Notes: a model not told the origin generated them from the sequence alone. DNA of 16,507 bases from SAR324 cluster bacterium (GCA_002401295.1 NVSR01000010.1:33137-49643), one strand, 5' to 3'. Counted from the stretch's first letter, positions 1 to 8,166 are shown. Made by a program: numbers and translations.

Positions 1-615
1 CTGATCAATTTCATCGCTCTTTTGGGCTGGAATACACAGGATGATCAGGAGATTTTCTCTATGGAAGAACTGATCTCTAATTTTTCTTTGGACCGTGTAG
101 GTAAAGCGGGTGCTGTGTTTGATCAGGACAAGCTGCTTTGGATGAATCAACAATATATCAAAAATGAGTCTCCTGAGGATTTGTTTGAGAAATTACGCCC
201 CTTTTTACCGGACTTTAGCAAAAGTACCGATGAGGAACTGCTGAAGAAGATGGTACTAGTCATTCGGGATCGTCTTTCTTTGCTTTCCGATGTGGAAGAA
301 CAACTCGGATTCTTTTATCATGATAGCCCGGAAATCACTGATGAGGGCCTATTGAGTCTGATTAAAAGCGAATCAGCCCAACTGGTCTATCAAGCCTTCC
401 TTGAAGAGATGGAAACTCAAGAAAACTTGAGTTCCGAAAACTTCGGCAAAGTGATGAAACTGGTTCAGAAAAAAACCAAAATTAAAGGAAAGAATCTTTG
501 GATTCCCATGAGAATCGCAATTACTCTGATAGAGCAAGGCCCAGACCTAATGGCAGTCGTAGATATATTTGGTAAAGAAAAGTGCCTGGATCGCATTAAA
601 ATGATCCTGGACTGA
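1..615 (+). CDS. gltX: Glutamyl-tRNA synthetase, C-terminal part (5'-truncated by window)
   Basis: The frame is open from base 1 and ends with TGA at 613-615, giving about 204 residues of a protein that begins before the window. The opening residues read LINFIALLGWN, followed by an FSMEELI...F segment, AVFD and LLWMNQQYI. This order is typical of the stretch after the KMSKS loop in bacterial GluRS (usually LLGW..., FDPEKL.WMN..Y). The rest is the helical anticodon-binding domain. The enzyme ligates Glu to tRNA-Glu in the cytoplasm. The HIGH and KMSKS motifs lie upstream and cannot be seen. It is followed 65 bases later by glnS on the same strand, so the two may be co-transcribed. Because GlnRS is present, this GluRS is probably the discriminating type, which is an inference. 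Confidence 0.95.
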   Translation: MINFIALLGWNTQDDQEIFSMEELISNFSLDRVGKAGAVFDQDKLLWMNQQYIKNESPEDLFEKLRPFLPDFSKSTDEELLKKMVLVIRDRLSLLSDVEEQLGFFYHDSPEITDEGLLSLIKSESAQLVYQAFLEEMETQENLSSENFGKVMKLVQKKTKIKGKNLWIPMRIAITLIEQGPDLMAVVDIFGKEKCLDRIKMILD

Positions 616-680
616 ACCAACTCCTTAAGCCTTGATACAGCATTATTCCCTGACCTAATCAGCAAAAAACACAAAGAATC

Positions 681-2375
681 ATGACTGAAGAAAAGACGGT
701 AGTTACTACTGATTTCATTAGAAATATTATTGCAGAAGATCTCAAAAGTAATAAACATGGCGGCAAGGTGGTAACTCGTTTTCCTCCTGAGCCCAATGGT
801 TACCTCCACATTGGCCATGCCAAGTCAATCTGCCTCAATTTTGGAGTTGCGGAAGAAAACGAAGGGGGAATTTGTCACCTGCGTTTTGATGATACCAACC
901 CTGAAAAGGAAGATGAAGAATATATTGAGGCTATCAAACGAGACATTCAATGGCTGGGATTCGATTGGCAGCAGAAGGAATATCATGCTTCTCATTACTT
1001 TGAGCAGCTTTATCAGTATGCGATCGTCTTAATTAAAAAAGGAAAAGCCTACGTTTGCGATCTCTCTGCGGAAGAAATGCGAGAGTACCGGGGTACACTG
1101 AAGGCTCCAGGAAAAAACAGCCCCTATCGTGACCGTTCTGTGGAGGAGAACTTAGACTTGTTCCAGCGCATGAGAGCAGCAGAGTTTGAAGATGGCAGTC
1201 ATCTGCTGCGAGCCAAGATTGACATGACCTCCCCCAACATGAATATGCGTGATCCGGCACTCTACCGAATCAAACGCATGACTCATCACCAAACAGGTGA
1301 CAAGTGGTGTATCTACCCAATGTATGACTATACCCACTGTTTATCCGACTCTATCGAAGGCATTACACATTCCCTGTGTACCCTGGAATTTGAAGATCAT
1401 CGCCCTTTGTATGACTGGGTTTTAGACCAACTGGAAGTTGAGTGTCATCCTCAACAAATTGAATTTTCTCGCCTCAATCTCGAGTACACAGTGACCAGCA
1501 AGCGGAAACTGGGCGAACTCGTCACGAGTGGCAGTGTTTCCGGCTGGGATGATCCCCGCATGCCTACAGTTTCAGGTCTTAGACGTCGAGGTTATACTGC
1601 CAAGGCGGTTCGAAATCTTTGTAAGCGGGTAGGGATCTCCAAAAATGACAGTACCACCGATATGGCATTACTGGAGGACTGTATACGAGAAGATTTGGAC
1701 AGCATCGCTCCTCGTGTGATGGGGGTTTTAAAACCACTAAAGGTGGTCATTGAGAACTATCCCGCAGGACAGGTCGAAGAACTACAGGCGAAGTTCCATC
1801 CTAAAGATGAGAGTATGGGCAGTAGAGTACTGCCTTTTAGTCGCGAGCTTTATATTGATGAAAGTGACTTTGAAGAAGTCCCTCCACCAAAGTACAGACG
1901 CTTAACTCCTGGTAAAGAAGTCAGATTACGCTATGGCTATGTAATCAAATGCGAGAAAGTGATTAAAGATCCCGAAACAGATGAGATTTTAGAACTACGC
2001 TGTACCTATGATGCCAACACACTGGGGAAAAAGCCAGAAGGGCGAAAAGTAAAAGGTGTGATTCATTGGGTATCGGCGGAACATTCCATCGAGGCGGAAG
2101 TACGACTTTACGATCGCTTATTTAGCAAAGCGAGCCCTGATAGTGGAAAGGATGGTTCTGACTTCAAAGAGCACCTGAATCCCGATTCTTTTCTAAAATT
2201 GACTGGTTGTCGGCTAGAACCAGGTTTATTGGGTGCTAAGCCAGGAATACAATATCAATTTGAGCGGGAAGGCTACTTTTGTCAGGATCATGTGGATTCT
2301 AAAGCTGATAAGATGGTCTTTAACCGCATCGTGACTTTGCGGGACTCCTGGGCAAAAATGGTCAACCAGAAATAG
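681..2375 (+). CDS. glnS: Glutaminyl-tRNA synthetase
   Basis: This is a class I aminoacyl-tRNA synthetase of 564 residues (E. coli GlnRS has 554) that charges tRNA-Gln directly with glutamine. The HIGH motif is at residues 43-46 within PPEPNGYLHIGHAKSI, and the KMSKS-equivalent is VTSKRKL at 271-277 (usually VMSKRKL, so the Met is Thr here). The segments LRFDDTNPEKE and YPMYDYTHCLSD are hallmark GlnRS/GluRS catalytic-domain stretches. The C-terminal half, with VKGVIHWVS and a late FNRIVTLRDSW, matches the two beta-barrel anticodon-binding domains. The ATG at 681 has only a weak AAAGA upstream, but the N-terminus matches family length. The gene follows gltX and is convergent with the PHA genes. 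Bacterial glnS is thought from family studies to have entered bacteria by transfer from eukaryotes. Confidence 0.98.
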   Translation: MTEEKTVVTTDFIRNIIAEDLKSNKHGGKVVTRFPPEPNGYLHIGHAKSICLNFGVAEENEGGICHLRFDDTNPEKEDEEYIEAIKRDIQWLGFDWQQKEYHASHYFEQLYQYAIVLIKKGKAYVCDLSAEEMREYRGTLKAPGKNSPYRDRSVEENLDLFQRMRAAEFEDGSHLLRAKIDMTSPNMNMRDPALYRIKRMTHHQTGDKWCIYPMYDYTHCLSDSIEGITHSLCTLEFEDHRPLYDWVLDQLEVECHPQQIEFSRLNLEYTVTSKRKLGELVTSGSVSGWDDPRMPTVSGLRRRGYTAKAVRNLCKRVGISKNDSTTDMALLEDCIREDLDSIAPRVMGVLKPLKVVIENYPAGQVEELQAKFHPKDESMGSRVLPFSRELYIDESDFEEVPPPKYRRLTPGKEVRLRYGYVIKCEKVIKDPETDEILELRCTYDANTLGKKPEGRKVKGVIHWVSAEHSIEAEVRLYDRLFSKASPDSGKDGSDFKEHLNPDSFLKLTGCRLEPGLLGAKPGIQYQFEREGYFCQDHVDSKADKMVFNRIVTLRDSWAKMVNQK

Positions 2376-2397
2376 TAATTTTCAGGAAACCTCAAAA

Positions 2398-2421
2398 ATT
2401 CCCATGCTCCTGCATGGGAAT
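2398..2421 (-). terminator. Hairpin between convergent glnS and the long phaC
   Basis: A perfect 9-bp stem (ATTCCCATG with CATGGGAAT) encloses the 6-base loop at 2407-2412. Read on the minus strand the stem runs into a short T-tract (complement of 2394-2398), as expected for an intrinsic terminator of the minus-strand PHA genes. On the plus strand no T-run follows, so it is weaker for glnS, although the palindrome could slow both polymerases. Confidence 0.6.
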
Positions 2422-2463
2422 GTATAAGACTAAAATGCCTCGCTCCTACCTGCTATCCCACAC

Positions 2464-4248
2464 TCATTCACCCACTCCATTTTCCTGCAAAAAGTCTATG
2501 GCGACTCCTACAAAATCTTTCAGCAAGACGGGGTTGACAACAAAACCATGACCCACATTTTTTTCGATGGTACGATTGAGCCCATTCTGCGTAATCGATC
2601 TGTTTTTAAGGCGTTTTCCCCAAAGTTCGCTGGCGATACAAGTAGATGGGGGAGCAATGGTATCTCTGGTTCCCCGATAATCCAGGATGGTAATGTCCGC
2701 ATCTTCCAGAGCTTTCATATCCACGGGTTTGTCATGCAACTGAGGCACTCCCGAAGGCAGGCAATAGGTACCATTGAAAATCTGATTATCCAGATAGATG
2801 CTCTGAATCCACTCCCGGTGTGCTTGGATAGGAAATCGAATGCCATGGGTTAACCAATACACAAAAGGAGCTGATTCCCGCAGAGTCTGCCGGTCAAAAG
2901 CCCGACTAAAAAAACCCAGGTTGGTTGTATACTGCACTCCTGGTTGTGCTTCTTCCATACCGGCATCGATCACCTGTGATGGAATATTAGTCTCACCGAA
3001 GAGCTCATCAATCACCAGAGGGTCATAACAACCGTTAATAAACGCTCGCATACAACGAAAAGAGTCATTCGAGTCATCAAAGCTAACAGGAGAAGTCATT
3101 AAGATCAGTTTTTTGATATCCATCTCCTTACCCTGTGCAAGTCTTTCTTCCGCTCTGCGAGCTAAGTAAGGCAGGATCAGTGTGCCCCCCATGCAATAAC
3201 CAAAGATATTAATGGTTGCTTGTGGCTCCAATTCGGTAATGATCTCCAAAAAATGATCGTGCAGCTCTTTTCCATAAAAACCCAATCCCAACTCTACCTC
3301 TTCTCTACCAGGATTGGAATATTTCACCAGATAGACCTGGTAGCCCTCACGAACTAATAATTCCACCAGAGATTTCCCTGGAGCCAAATCAAAAATCTCA
3401 CAATGATTGATCATGGGAGAAGATAGATAAATGGCATCACCATTGGGCTGGATCTGATCCGGTAGAGTGAAGTGCAGCAAACAAGCATTTTTTAGATTGG
3501 AATGAGGGACTATCTGATGGGCTGTACATCCAATGGAATGTTGAGTTACAACTTCAGAGTAAGTCATCGGATCAAAGGCTCTCTCCGCATAGAGGACCTC
3601 TAACCGACTGCGAAGACCTCCCAGGTATTCTTTAAAATCCGCTTTCTCTAAAACTACCTGAGTTTTAGAGAAAGGGAGGTTTCCCGGAAGTAGAGGAGTC
3701 TCTGTGATTAAGATCAATAAACTCTTCAATAACTCCTTGATTGCTTTTAACTTACTTAGACCTAGAGTATGGTAACTTTTTTCCAAGCGTGAGAAACGTG
3801 TCAAAAAGCTATAAATAAGCTTTTGTCCTGCAGTTGATACTCGAATTTTCTTAATTTTAACCTGATTAAAATGATTGTCCGTAATGAAGTGGCTACAAAA
3901 TTCGTATAGTAGGCCAGTATATTGCTTCTCAATCAGCTGATTACCCCGAATGAAGATGTCCGGGCTTTCCTCCTCTTCAATCGCTTGGTTCGCCATTTGT
4001 TTAATCGGATCCAACCAGAAACCATTCACCCCTCTCTTTTGCCAACCAGCCCAAGCGGAGACCGGACCAAAGAACAAAGGATGGTGCTCCATAGCCTCCA
4101 GAGCCTGTGATAAATGAATTAGATAACGAAGGTTAACGGCACCAAGTTTACTCTTCCAGTGGAGCGCACTTGTGTGCCCTGCAGTATTATCCACAGGTGT
4201 TCTGCCCATTTGATTCAGAAGATGGACCGCAGTGAAAATTTCAGTCAT
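2464..4248 (-). CDS. phaC: Long class I-like polyhydroxyalkanoate synthase (alpha/beta hydrolase fold)
   Basis: The protein has 594 residues from the ATG at 4248, which has AGGGAGG six bases upstream. The frame extends 14 codons further to a TTG without such a site. The lipase-like box is GYCMGG with the nucleophilic Cys at about residue 352. The putative catalytic Asp is in RGTRDTIAP (about 529) and the His in NVGHGFVVNP (about 567), the order and spacing of PHA synthases. SPMINHCEIFDLAPGKSLVE matches the conserved region before the box in class I enzymes. Some usual class I residues differ: the SWRNPD-type motif reads KYSNPG, and the WDDY region is altered. It would polymerise (R)-3-hydroxyacyl-CoA at the granule surface. 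It is the last gene of the PHA locus, 170 bases after phaB. Substrate preference cannot be read from the sequence. A Cys, not Ser, in the box argues against a depolymerase. Confidence 0.85.
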   Translation of the reverse strand: MTEIFTAVHLLNQMGRTPVDNTAGHTSALHWKSKLGAVNLRYLIHLSQALEAMEHHPLFFGPVSAWAGWQKRGVNGFWLDPIKQMANQAIEEEESPDIFIRGNQLIEKQYTGLLYEFCSHFITDNHFNQVKIKKIRVSTAGQKLIYSFLTRFSRLEKSYHTLGLSKLKAIKELLKSLLILITETPLLPGNLPFSKTQVVLEKADFKEYLGGLRSRLEVLYAERAFDPMTYSEVVTQHSIGCTAHQIVPHSNLKNACLLHFTLPDQIQPNGDAIYLSSPMINHCEIFDLAPGKSLVELLVREGYQVYLVKYSNPGREEVELGLGFYGKELHDHFLEIITELEPQATINIFGYCMGGTLILPYLARRAEERLAQGKEMDIKKLILMTSPVSFDDSNDSFRCMRAFINGCYDPLVIDELFGETNIPSQVIDAGMEEAQPGVQYTTNLGFFSRAFDRQTLRESAPFVYWLTHGIRFPIQAHREWIQSIYLDNQIFNGTYCLPSGVPQLHDKPVDMKALEDADITILDYRGTRDTIAPPSTCIASELWGKRLKNRSITQNGLNRTIEKNVGHGFVVNPVLLKDFVGVAIDFLQENGVGE

Positions 4249-4254
4249 GGCAAG

Positions 4255-4261
4255 CCTCCCT
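4255..4261 (-). promoter_or_regulatory. Ribosome binding site setting the long phaC start
   Basis: The minus strand reads AGGGAGG, six bases before the ATG at 4248. It lies inside the longer open frame that begins at the TTG at 4290, so it favours the shorter 594-residue protein. Confidence 0.7.
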
Positions 4262-4354
4262 ATAAGATAAGAACAACTAAATTTTACCAAGTTATTGGAG
4301 CATTAGTCATTCATTTTTCAATACTTTTCTTTTGAGGCCAGCTTTGTGGGGGCA

Positions 4355-4394
4355 AGAGGAAGAGTAACTACTGATAAAAAAAAGCTCTTCCTCT
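4355..4394. repeat. 10-bp perfect inverted repeat between phaB and the long phaC
   Basis: AGAGGAAGAG at 4355-4364 is the exact inverse of CTCTTCCTCT at 4385-4394, separated by a 20-base A/T-rich spacer that includes an A8 run (T8 on the minus strand). It sits 25 bases past the phaB stop. Neither strand has a T-run after the second arm, so it is not a standard terminator. It could be an mRNA-stabilising or attenuating structure, or an operator. Function is not established. Confidence 0.55.
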
Positions 4395-4418
4395 GATCAA
4401 GGGGATTGAAAAGGAGAA

Positions 4419-5162
4419 TTAATGCATATACATTCCACCATTGATACTCATATCCGCTCCAGTGATAAAACCGGACTGCTCATCAGCCAGGAAACTCACA
4501 ACCCTCGCAATTTCTTCCGGCTCCCCAAACCTTCCTACAGGGATTTGTTTCACAATTTCTTTCCGGATATCTTCATCTACCGCCATGACCATCTCTGTAG
4601 CGATATAGCCGGGAGAAACGGTGTTCACTGTGATCCCCTTGTGGGCAACCTCTTGAGCTAGTGCCATGGTAAAACCATGCATACCAGCTTTTGCTGCAGA
4701 GTAGTTGGTTTGCCCAAATTGACCTTTTTGTCCATTGACAGAAGAAATATTAATAATTCGGCCAAAGCGCCGCTCAATCATTCCATTAATCACTTGCTGC
4801 GTCACATTATAAACACTATCTAAATTGGTACGGATCACATTCTGCCATTGAGTTGTACTCATTTTACGAAAGCTCCCGTCTCTCGTAATACCAGCTACAT
4901 TAACAAGAATATCAATCGATCCAATCAGTTGCTCTGCGTCTTGAACCATTTTTGTACAAGAATCAAAGTCCGCAACATCGCCCCTTACTAAAGGAATGCT
5001 ATAGCCTTGCATCTTCATTTCTTCTTGCCAGATATCCATCTTCTTGCAGGAGTTACCGGAACAGCTCGCTACAACAGAGAATCCTTCATCAGAGAGAGCC
5101 ATGCAGATTGCTTTTCCAATTCCACCAGTGCCGCCAGTTACTAAAACAGTATGCTTTTTCAT
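4419..5162 (-). CDS. phaB: Acetoacetyl-CoA reductase
   Basis: This is a 247-residue short-chain dehydrogenase/reductase that reduces acetoacetyl-CoA to (R)-3-hydroxybutyryl-CoA, the PHA monomer. The nucleotide-binding motif is TGGTGGIG at residues 9-16. The catalytic residues are Ser141, Tyr154 and Lys158 in NISSVNGQKGQFGQTNYSAA, a stretch almost identical to Cupriavidus PhaB. The C-terminal INGGMYMH is also PhaB-like. The usual NNAG motif reads NVAG at 88-91. Basic residues after beta-2 (CKK at 39-41) suggest NADPH preference, by analogy. The frame could begin at a GTG at 5165, but the ATG at 5162 has GAGGA at six bases and is preferred. A FabG ketoreductase is the alternative, but synthases on both sides and the sequence match make PhaB much more likely. 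No phaA thiolase is in the window, so acetoacetyl-CoA must come from elsewhere. Confidence 0.95.
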   Translation of the reverse strand: MKKHTVLVTGGTGGIGKAICMALSDEGFSVVASCSGNSCKKMDIWQEEMKMQGYSIPLVRGDVADFDSCTKMVQDAEQLIGSIDILVNVAGITRDGSFRKMSTTQWQNVIRTNLDSVYNVTQQVINGMIERRFGRIINISSVNGQKGQFGQTNYSAAKAGMHGFTMALAQEVAHKGITVNTVSPGYIATEMVMAVDEDIRKEIVKQIPVGRFGEPEEIARVVSFLADEQSGFITGADMSINGGMYMH

Positions 5163-5168
5163 CACATT

Positions 5169-5173
5169 TCCTC
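5169..5173 (-). promoter_or_regulatory. Ribosome binding site of phaB
   Basis: GAGGA on the minus strand lies six bases from the ATG at 5162 but only three from the in-frame GTG at 5165, which decides the start in favour of ATG. Confidence 0.6.
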
Positions 5174-5281
5174 AGATATAAGTTGAAAAACAATCAAATT
5201 TTATTTTAAATACTTCCTAACTTATAATTACTTAATGTGTTTTATTTACACTTTCTCTAATAATATGAGACAGGCTTCACA

Positions 5282-6346
5282 TCAACTACGATTATTAATC
5301 CAGGTTGCAATACTAGGGGCCAATACTTTTTGAGTTTTTCCAGATACATACAGCCCGATATGTCCTACAGGGAAAGATAGTTTTTCCTTATCTTTGCTGG
5401 ATACGGCCTCATAGAGAGGTAAGACTGCTTCCGGTGGTACCAAGTGGTCTTTTTCCGCATAAATCATCAAGAGGGGCATATCAATCTTTTTCAAATCCAC
5501 CCTTCTAGAACCCATCCGTAATTCACCTTTGATTAATAGATTTTTTTGATAGAGGTCCTTCAGAAACTTGCGAAAAGTCTCTCCAGCTTGATCAGGGCTA
5601 TCGAAAATCCAAGTTTCCATGCGGATGAAATCTTCAAGCTTTTCCTTATCTTTCATGATATCAACCATATCAACGTACTTTTGAAAGTTCAGGCTGAAAG
5701 GTTTCAACATTTGAAAGCCAAGATTCATCATATCACCAGGAACATTTCCCATAGTATCAACCATTAGGTCTGCATCTATCCCCTGGCACCAAACATTCAA
5801 TAAACTTTTCTCATGGTCAAAATCAACAGGTGTAACTGTAGCGACTAAAGTATTAATTTTTTCCGGGTACAAGGAAGTGTAAATACAGGAAAAGGTTCCC
5901 CCCTGGCATACTCCCAGTAGGTTGATTTTTTCTAACTGATGCTGCTTACGCATAAAGTCTACACAATCATTCATGTATCCATCTATATGGTCCTCCATAG
6001 TCAAATAACGATCCGACCTTTCCGGATAGCCCCAATCAATCAGATATAGATCCATTCCTTGATGTAATAAATTACGAATCAAGGATCGATTTTCCTGTAG
6101 GTCTAGCATTGTATTGCGATTGACCAGGGCATAGGTGATTAAAACGGGAACAGAACAAACTTTTTTGACTAAAGATTTATAGCGATATAGCTTTAACTTG
6201 CCATCAGTGTAGACGACTTCTTTTTCCGCAGTAGCTAAATCAACATTATCCAGACTGGAGAGTGTTTCCAGACCTTCATTTAACTTCTGAGAATAATCTG
6301 AAAATTCCTTGAAACAATTTTCCAAGGATGTTGTAAATCCAAACAT
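5282..6346 (-). CDS. phaC: Class III polyhydroxyalkanoate synthase, catalytic subunit PhaC
   Basis: The protein has 354 residues from the ATG at 6346, close to the 355 of Allochromatium vinosum PhaC. A TTG four codons upstream is possible but less likely. The lipase-like box is GVCQGG with nucleophile Cys147. The other catalytic residues are Asp300 in YAEKDHLVPP and His329 in FPVGHIG, which line up with Cys149/Asp302/His331 of the A. vinosum enzyme. Other class III hallmarks are LIDWGYPERSDRYLTMEDHI and a WI...PDQAGETFR segment. It joins (R)-3-hydroxybutyryl-CoA units into PHB and needs PhaE for activity. Its start follows the phaE stop by 14 bases, so translation is probably coupled, which may compensate for the lack of a clear Shine-Dalgarno. 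Confidence 0.97.
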   Translation of the reverse strand: MFGFTTSLENCFKEFSDYSQKLNEGLETLSSLDNVDLATAEKEVVYTDGKLKLYRYKSLVKKVCSVPVLITYALVNRNTMLDLQENRSLIRNLLHQGMDLYLIDWGYPERSDRYLTMEDHIDGYMNDCVDFMRKQHQLEKINLLGVCQGGTFSCIYTSLYPEKINTLVATVTPVDFDHEKSLLNVWCQGIDADLMVDTMGNVPGDMMNLGFQMLKPFSLNFQKYVDMVDIMKDKEKLEDFIRMETWIFDSPDQAGETFRKFLKDLYQKNLLIKGELRMGSRRVDLKKIDMPLLMIYAEKDHLVPPEAVLPLYEAVSSKDKEKLSFPVGHIGLYVSGKTQKVLAPSIATWINNRS

Positions 6347-6360
6347 AATTAATCTCAATC

Positions 6361-7533
6361 TTATTGTTTCTTACTCGAAGGCTTGGGAGACTTGGGAGAC
6401 TTGGGCGGCTCTGCCACCTTAGGACTCGATTTTAAAGCACTGACTTCTTCTTTTAGTTCACCGATCTCTGCTTTGAACTCTCTGAGCATTCGTTTAAGGC
6501 TAGTGATTTCTCGAAAGGCTTGATCAATTTCTCCCTTCGTTGCAATGGGAGAGTTCTTCAACAGTTCTTCAATGATGCCTTGGCTATGTTGCTGATACTT
6601 AAAATAGCTATTGATAACTTTGCCCTGTAGCTCTCCATATGCGGGAGTCTGCATTAGTTTATTAAACACATCTTCGCTTTCTGTGGTCCAAAGCGTGAAC
6701 AAGTCCTTGAATGACTCCAGTTGATTCCCACTCTGGGAAATTTTACTGATCTTCGCCATGACCTGCTCGATTGATTTCACTCCACCACCATAGCTTTCAC
6801 TCATCAGCTCAGCATAAGATTGAGCGAAATCAACAAAAAGATCAAAACCTTGCAACACTTTCTCATTACTCTCGCGACCCAGCCCAAGTTTAGAAGGGGA
6901 GAGATATTTTCCTAGTGAGCGCTGGTATAAGTCGACCCAAAGTCGGCTTGCTTCTTGACGACTATCCTTATCACCAAGGATAGTTTTACTCAGGATTTCT
7001 GAGAGGCTCTGAGCAAAATCCATGCCCGATGTCATCTTTTGCTGGGAGGAATTTCCCATATTTGTCCAGAAATCTTGATATCCTGCAGGCATCTGAAAAT
7101 CGGAAAAAAAGCTATTCACTGGAAAATCTTTGAATAAACTCTGTTGAAAAAGTTCCTGTTGTTTTTTGAACATTCCCTGAAAATCTGAGAACTCACTTTG
7201 TGGAGTCCATGTTTTCAGAGATTCTAGCCAACTGCTAAACACACTGGTAAATGCCTGGTTACCAGCCCCCATACCATTGAAACTAAAAGGAGTAGAACCA
7301 GACCAATTGGTGAAAGGAGTTTTCCAAAAACCTGATTGAGCGGATGCTCCCATTCCCGACATCATCCCCTGCTGTTTATCCATCCATTCTTTCCACCATG
7401 TGGTTGGATCCGGAAAAGAGGAACTGTCATTTTTTTGCTGTCCCATAGACTTCATAAAAGTATTTCCCAAGTCCATATATTGCTTGGAAAATTGTGCCTG
7501 AGTTTCCACCCAGGAATTGACAAAATCACTCAT
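6361..7533 (-). CDS. phaE: Class III PHA synthase subunit PhaE, with Lys/Pro/Ser tail
   Basis: The protein has 390 residues (A. vinosum PhaE has 357) and no membrane segment or signal peptide. Residues 1-30 are helical. Residues 40-110 are rich in Gly, Ser, Phe, Trp and Gln. The PhaE core spans about 175-330, including LWVDLYQRSLGKYLSPSKLG at 198-217 and WTTESEDVFNKLM. A family-typical stretch near 328-346 (NSPIATKGEIDQAFREI) leads into a coiled coil to about 368. The protein ends in a 22-residue tail rich in Pro, Lys and Ser, with PKSPKSPKP built on a 9-base tandem repeat. PhaE binds PhaC and activates the synthase at the granule. The start ATG has GAGGA three bases upstream. Immediate linkage to the class III phaC confirms the role. 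The tail is not a usual PhaE element. Confidence 0.93.
   Translation of the reverse strand: MSDFVNSWVETQAQFSKQYMDLGNTFMKSMGQQKNDSSSFPDPTTWWKEWMDKQQGMMSGMGASAQSGFWKTPFTNWSGSTPFSFNGMGAGNQAFTSVFSSWLESLKTWTPQSEFSDFQGMFKKQQELFQQSLFKDFPVNSFFSDFQMPAGYQDFWTNMGNSSQQKMTSGMDFAQSLSEILSKTILGDKDSRQEASRLWVDLYQRSLGKYLSPSKLGLGRESNEKVLQGFDLFVDFAQSYAELMSESYGGGVKSIEQVMAKISKISQSGNQLESFKDLFTLWTTESEDVFNKLMQTPAYGELQGKVINSYFKYQQHSQGIIEELLKNSPIATKGEIDQAFREITSLKRMLREFKAEIGELKEEVSALKSSPKVAEPPKSPKSPKPSSKKQ
6382..6408. repeat. 9-bp tandem repeat in the phaE 3' end
   Basis: CTTGGGAGA occurs at 6382-6390 and 6391-6399, with a third imperfect copy CTTGGGCGG at 6400-6408. In frame it encodes the Lys-Ser-Pro repeat of the PhaE tail, so slippage would add or remove whole three-residue units without breaking the frame. 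Confidence 0.85.
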
Positions 7534-7594
7534 ACGTCCTCATTTGAACTATCGTTAAGAATATAAAAAACCGATGTAAATTTAAATTGAGACC

Positions 7595-7978
7595 TTACTT
7601 CTCTTTACTCTCCTCAGATGTTTTCTGCTTGAGTTCATCCAAGTAGTCTTCGTAAAACCCAAAAATCATCTCCTGGGTTGATTTTCCATGTTCCATCAGC
7701 CTTTTCGTCATACTTTGCTGTGCATCCGTCAACGAACCAAGGTGCTCTTCAAAGTCAAAGAGCTTTTGGGTCGTGTTCTCTACTATTTTTCCCATATCCA
7801 CGTATTTTTTTGTGAGCTTGCTTTGCAGCTGGCTATAATCAGATTTTGACTGACCTTCACCAGAGATGAAGGCCTCTTGAATGAGCTTCCCCATTTCCAG
7901 ACTTTGTTGAATCATTTTCTGCTGCCCATCTATCATGGCGTTAAATCCGGATAAGTATTGCTCATAATAGTTTTCCAT
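7595..7978 (-). CDS. Small helical phasin-like / PhaE-associated protein
   Basis: This 127-residue protein is predicted to be almost all helix, rich in Gln, Lys, Glu and Met, with no signal peptide, membrane span or enzymatic motif. AGGA lies five bases before the ATG at 7978. I do not recognise a named family with certainty. Size, composition and place at the head of the PHA locus, 61 bases before phaE, point to a phasin or granule-associated protein that coats PHA or helps PhaE. Residues 54-64 (KLTKKYVDMGK) resemble PhaE residues 14-24 (QFSKQYMDLGN), sharing a K-x-Y-x-D-x-G pattern, which suggests a common structural unit. The last 12 residues are charged (Lys/Glu-rich). It is probably the first gene of the transcript from the promoter near 8170. 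Confidence 0.8.
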   Translation of the reverse strand: MENYYEQYLSGFNAMIDGQQKMIQQSLEMGKLIQEAFISGEGQSKSDYSQLQSKLTKKYVDMGKIVENTTQKLFDFEEHLGSLTDAQQSMTKRLMEHGKSTQEMIFGFYEDYLDELKQKTSEESKEK

Positions 7979-8166
7979 CTCTATCCTTTCTCTGGGTTTT
8001 TTAAGGTTTCTGTAGAAAATTACTCAAACAGCCCTATTTCTCGATAAACAGCATCAAGGGTAAGTCAGCGTGCCTAACTGAGGAACTCTAGTTGGCTCTA
8101 AAAAGAGAACGTTCAACTGTTTTTCCAAAAGTGTCATCCCTGCACAAAAAAAAATAACACTGTAAT

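Noticed and set aside
2464..4248. Long synthase-like gene as a PHA depolymerase
   Set aside because: The box has Cys rather than Ser, and the Asp and His neighbourhoods match synthases.
5232..5252. GTGT/ACAC hairpin after the class III phaC
   Set aside because: The stem is only four base pairs with no T-tract.
8065..8085. Sigma54-like GGCAC element on the minus strand in the PHA leader
   Set aside because: GGCACG is present, but no GC or TTGC element lies at the required spacing.
8107..8114. GAACGTTC palindrome, LexA-like
   Set aside because: The half-sites are adjacent without the four-base spacer of a GAAC-N4-GTTC box, and an 8-base palindrome is easily chance.
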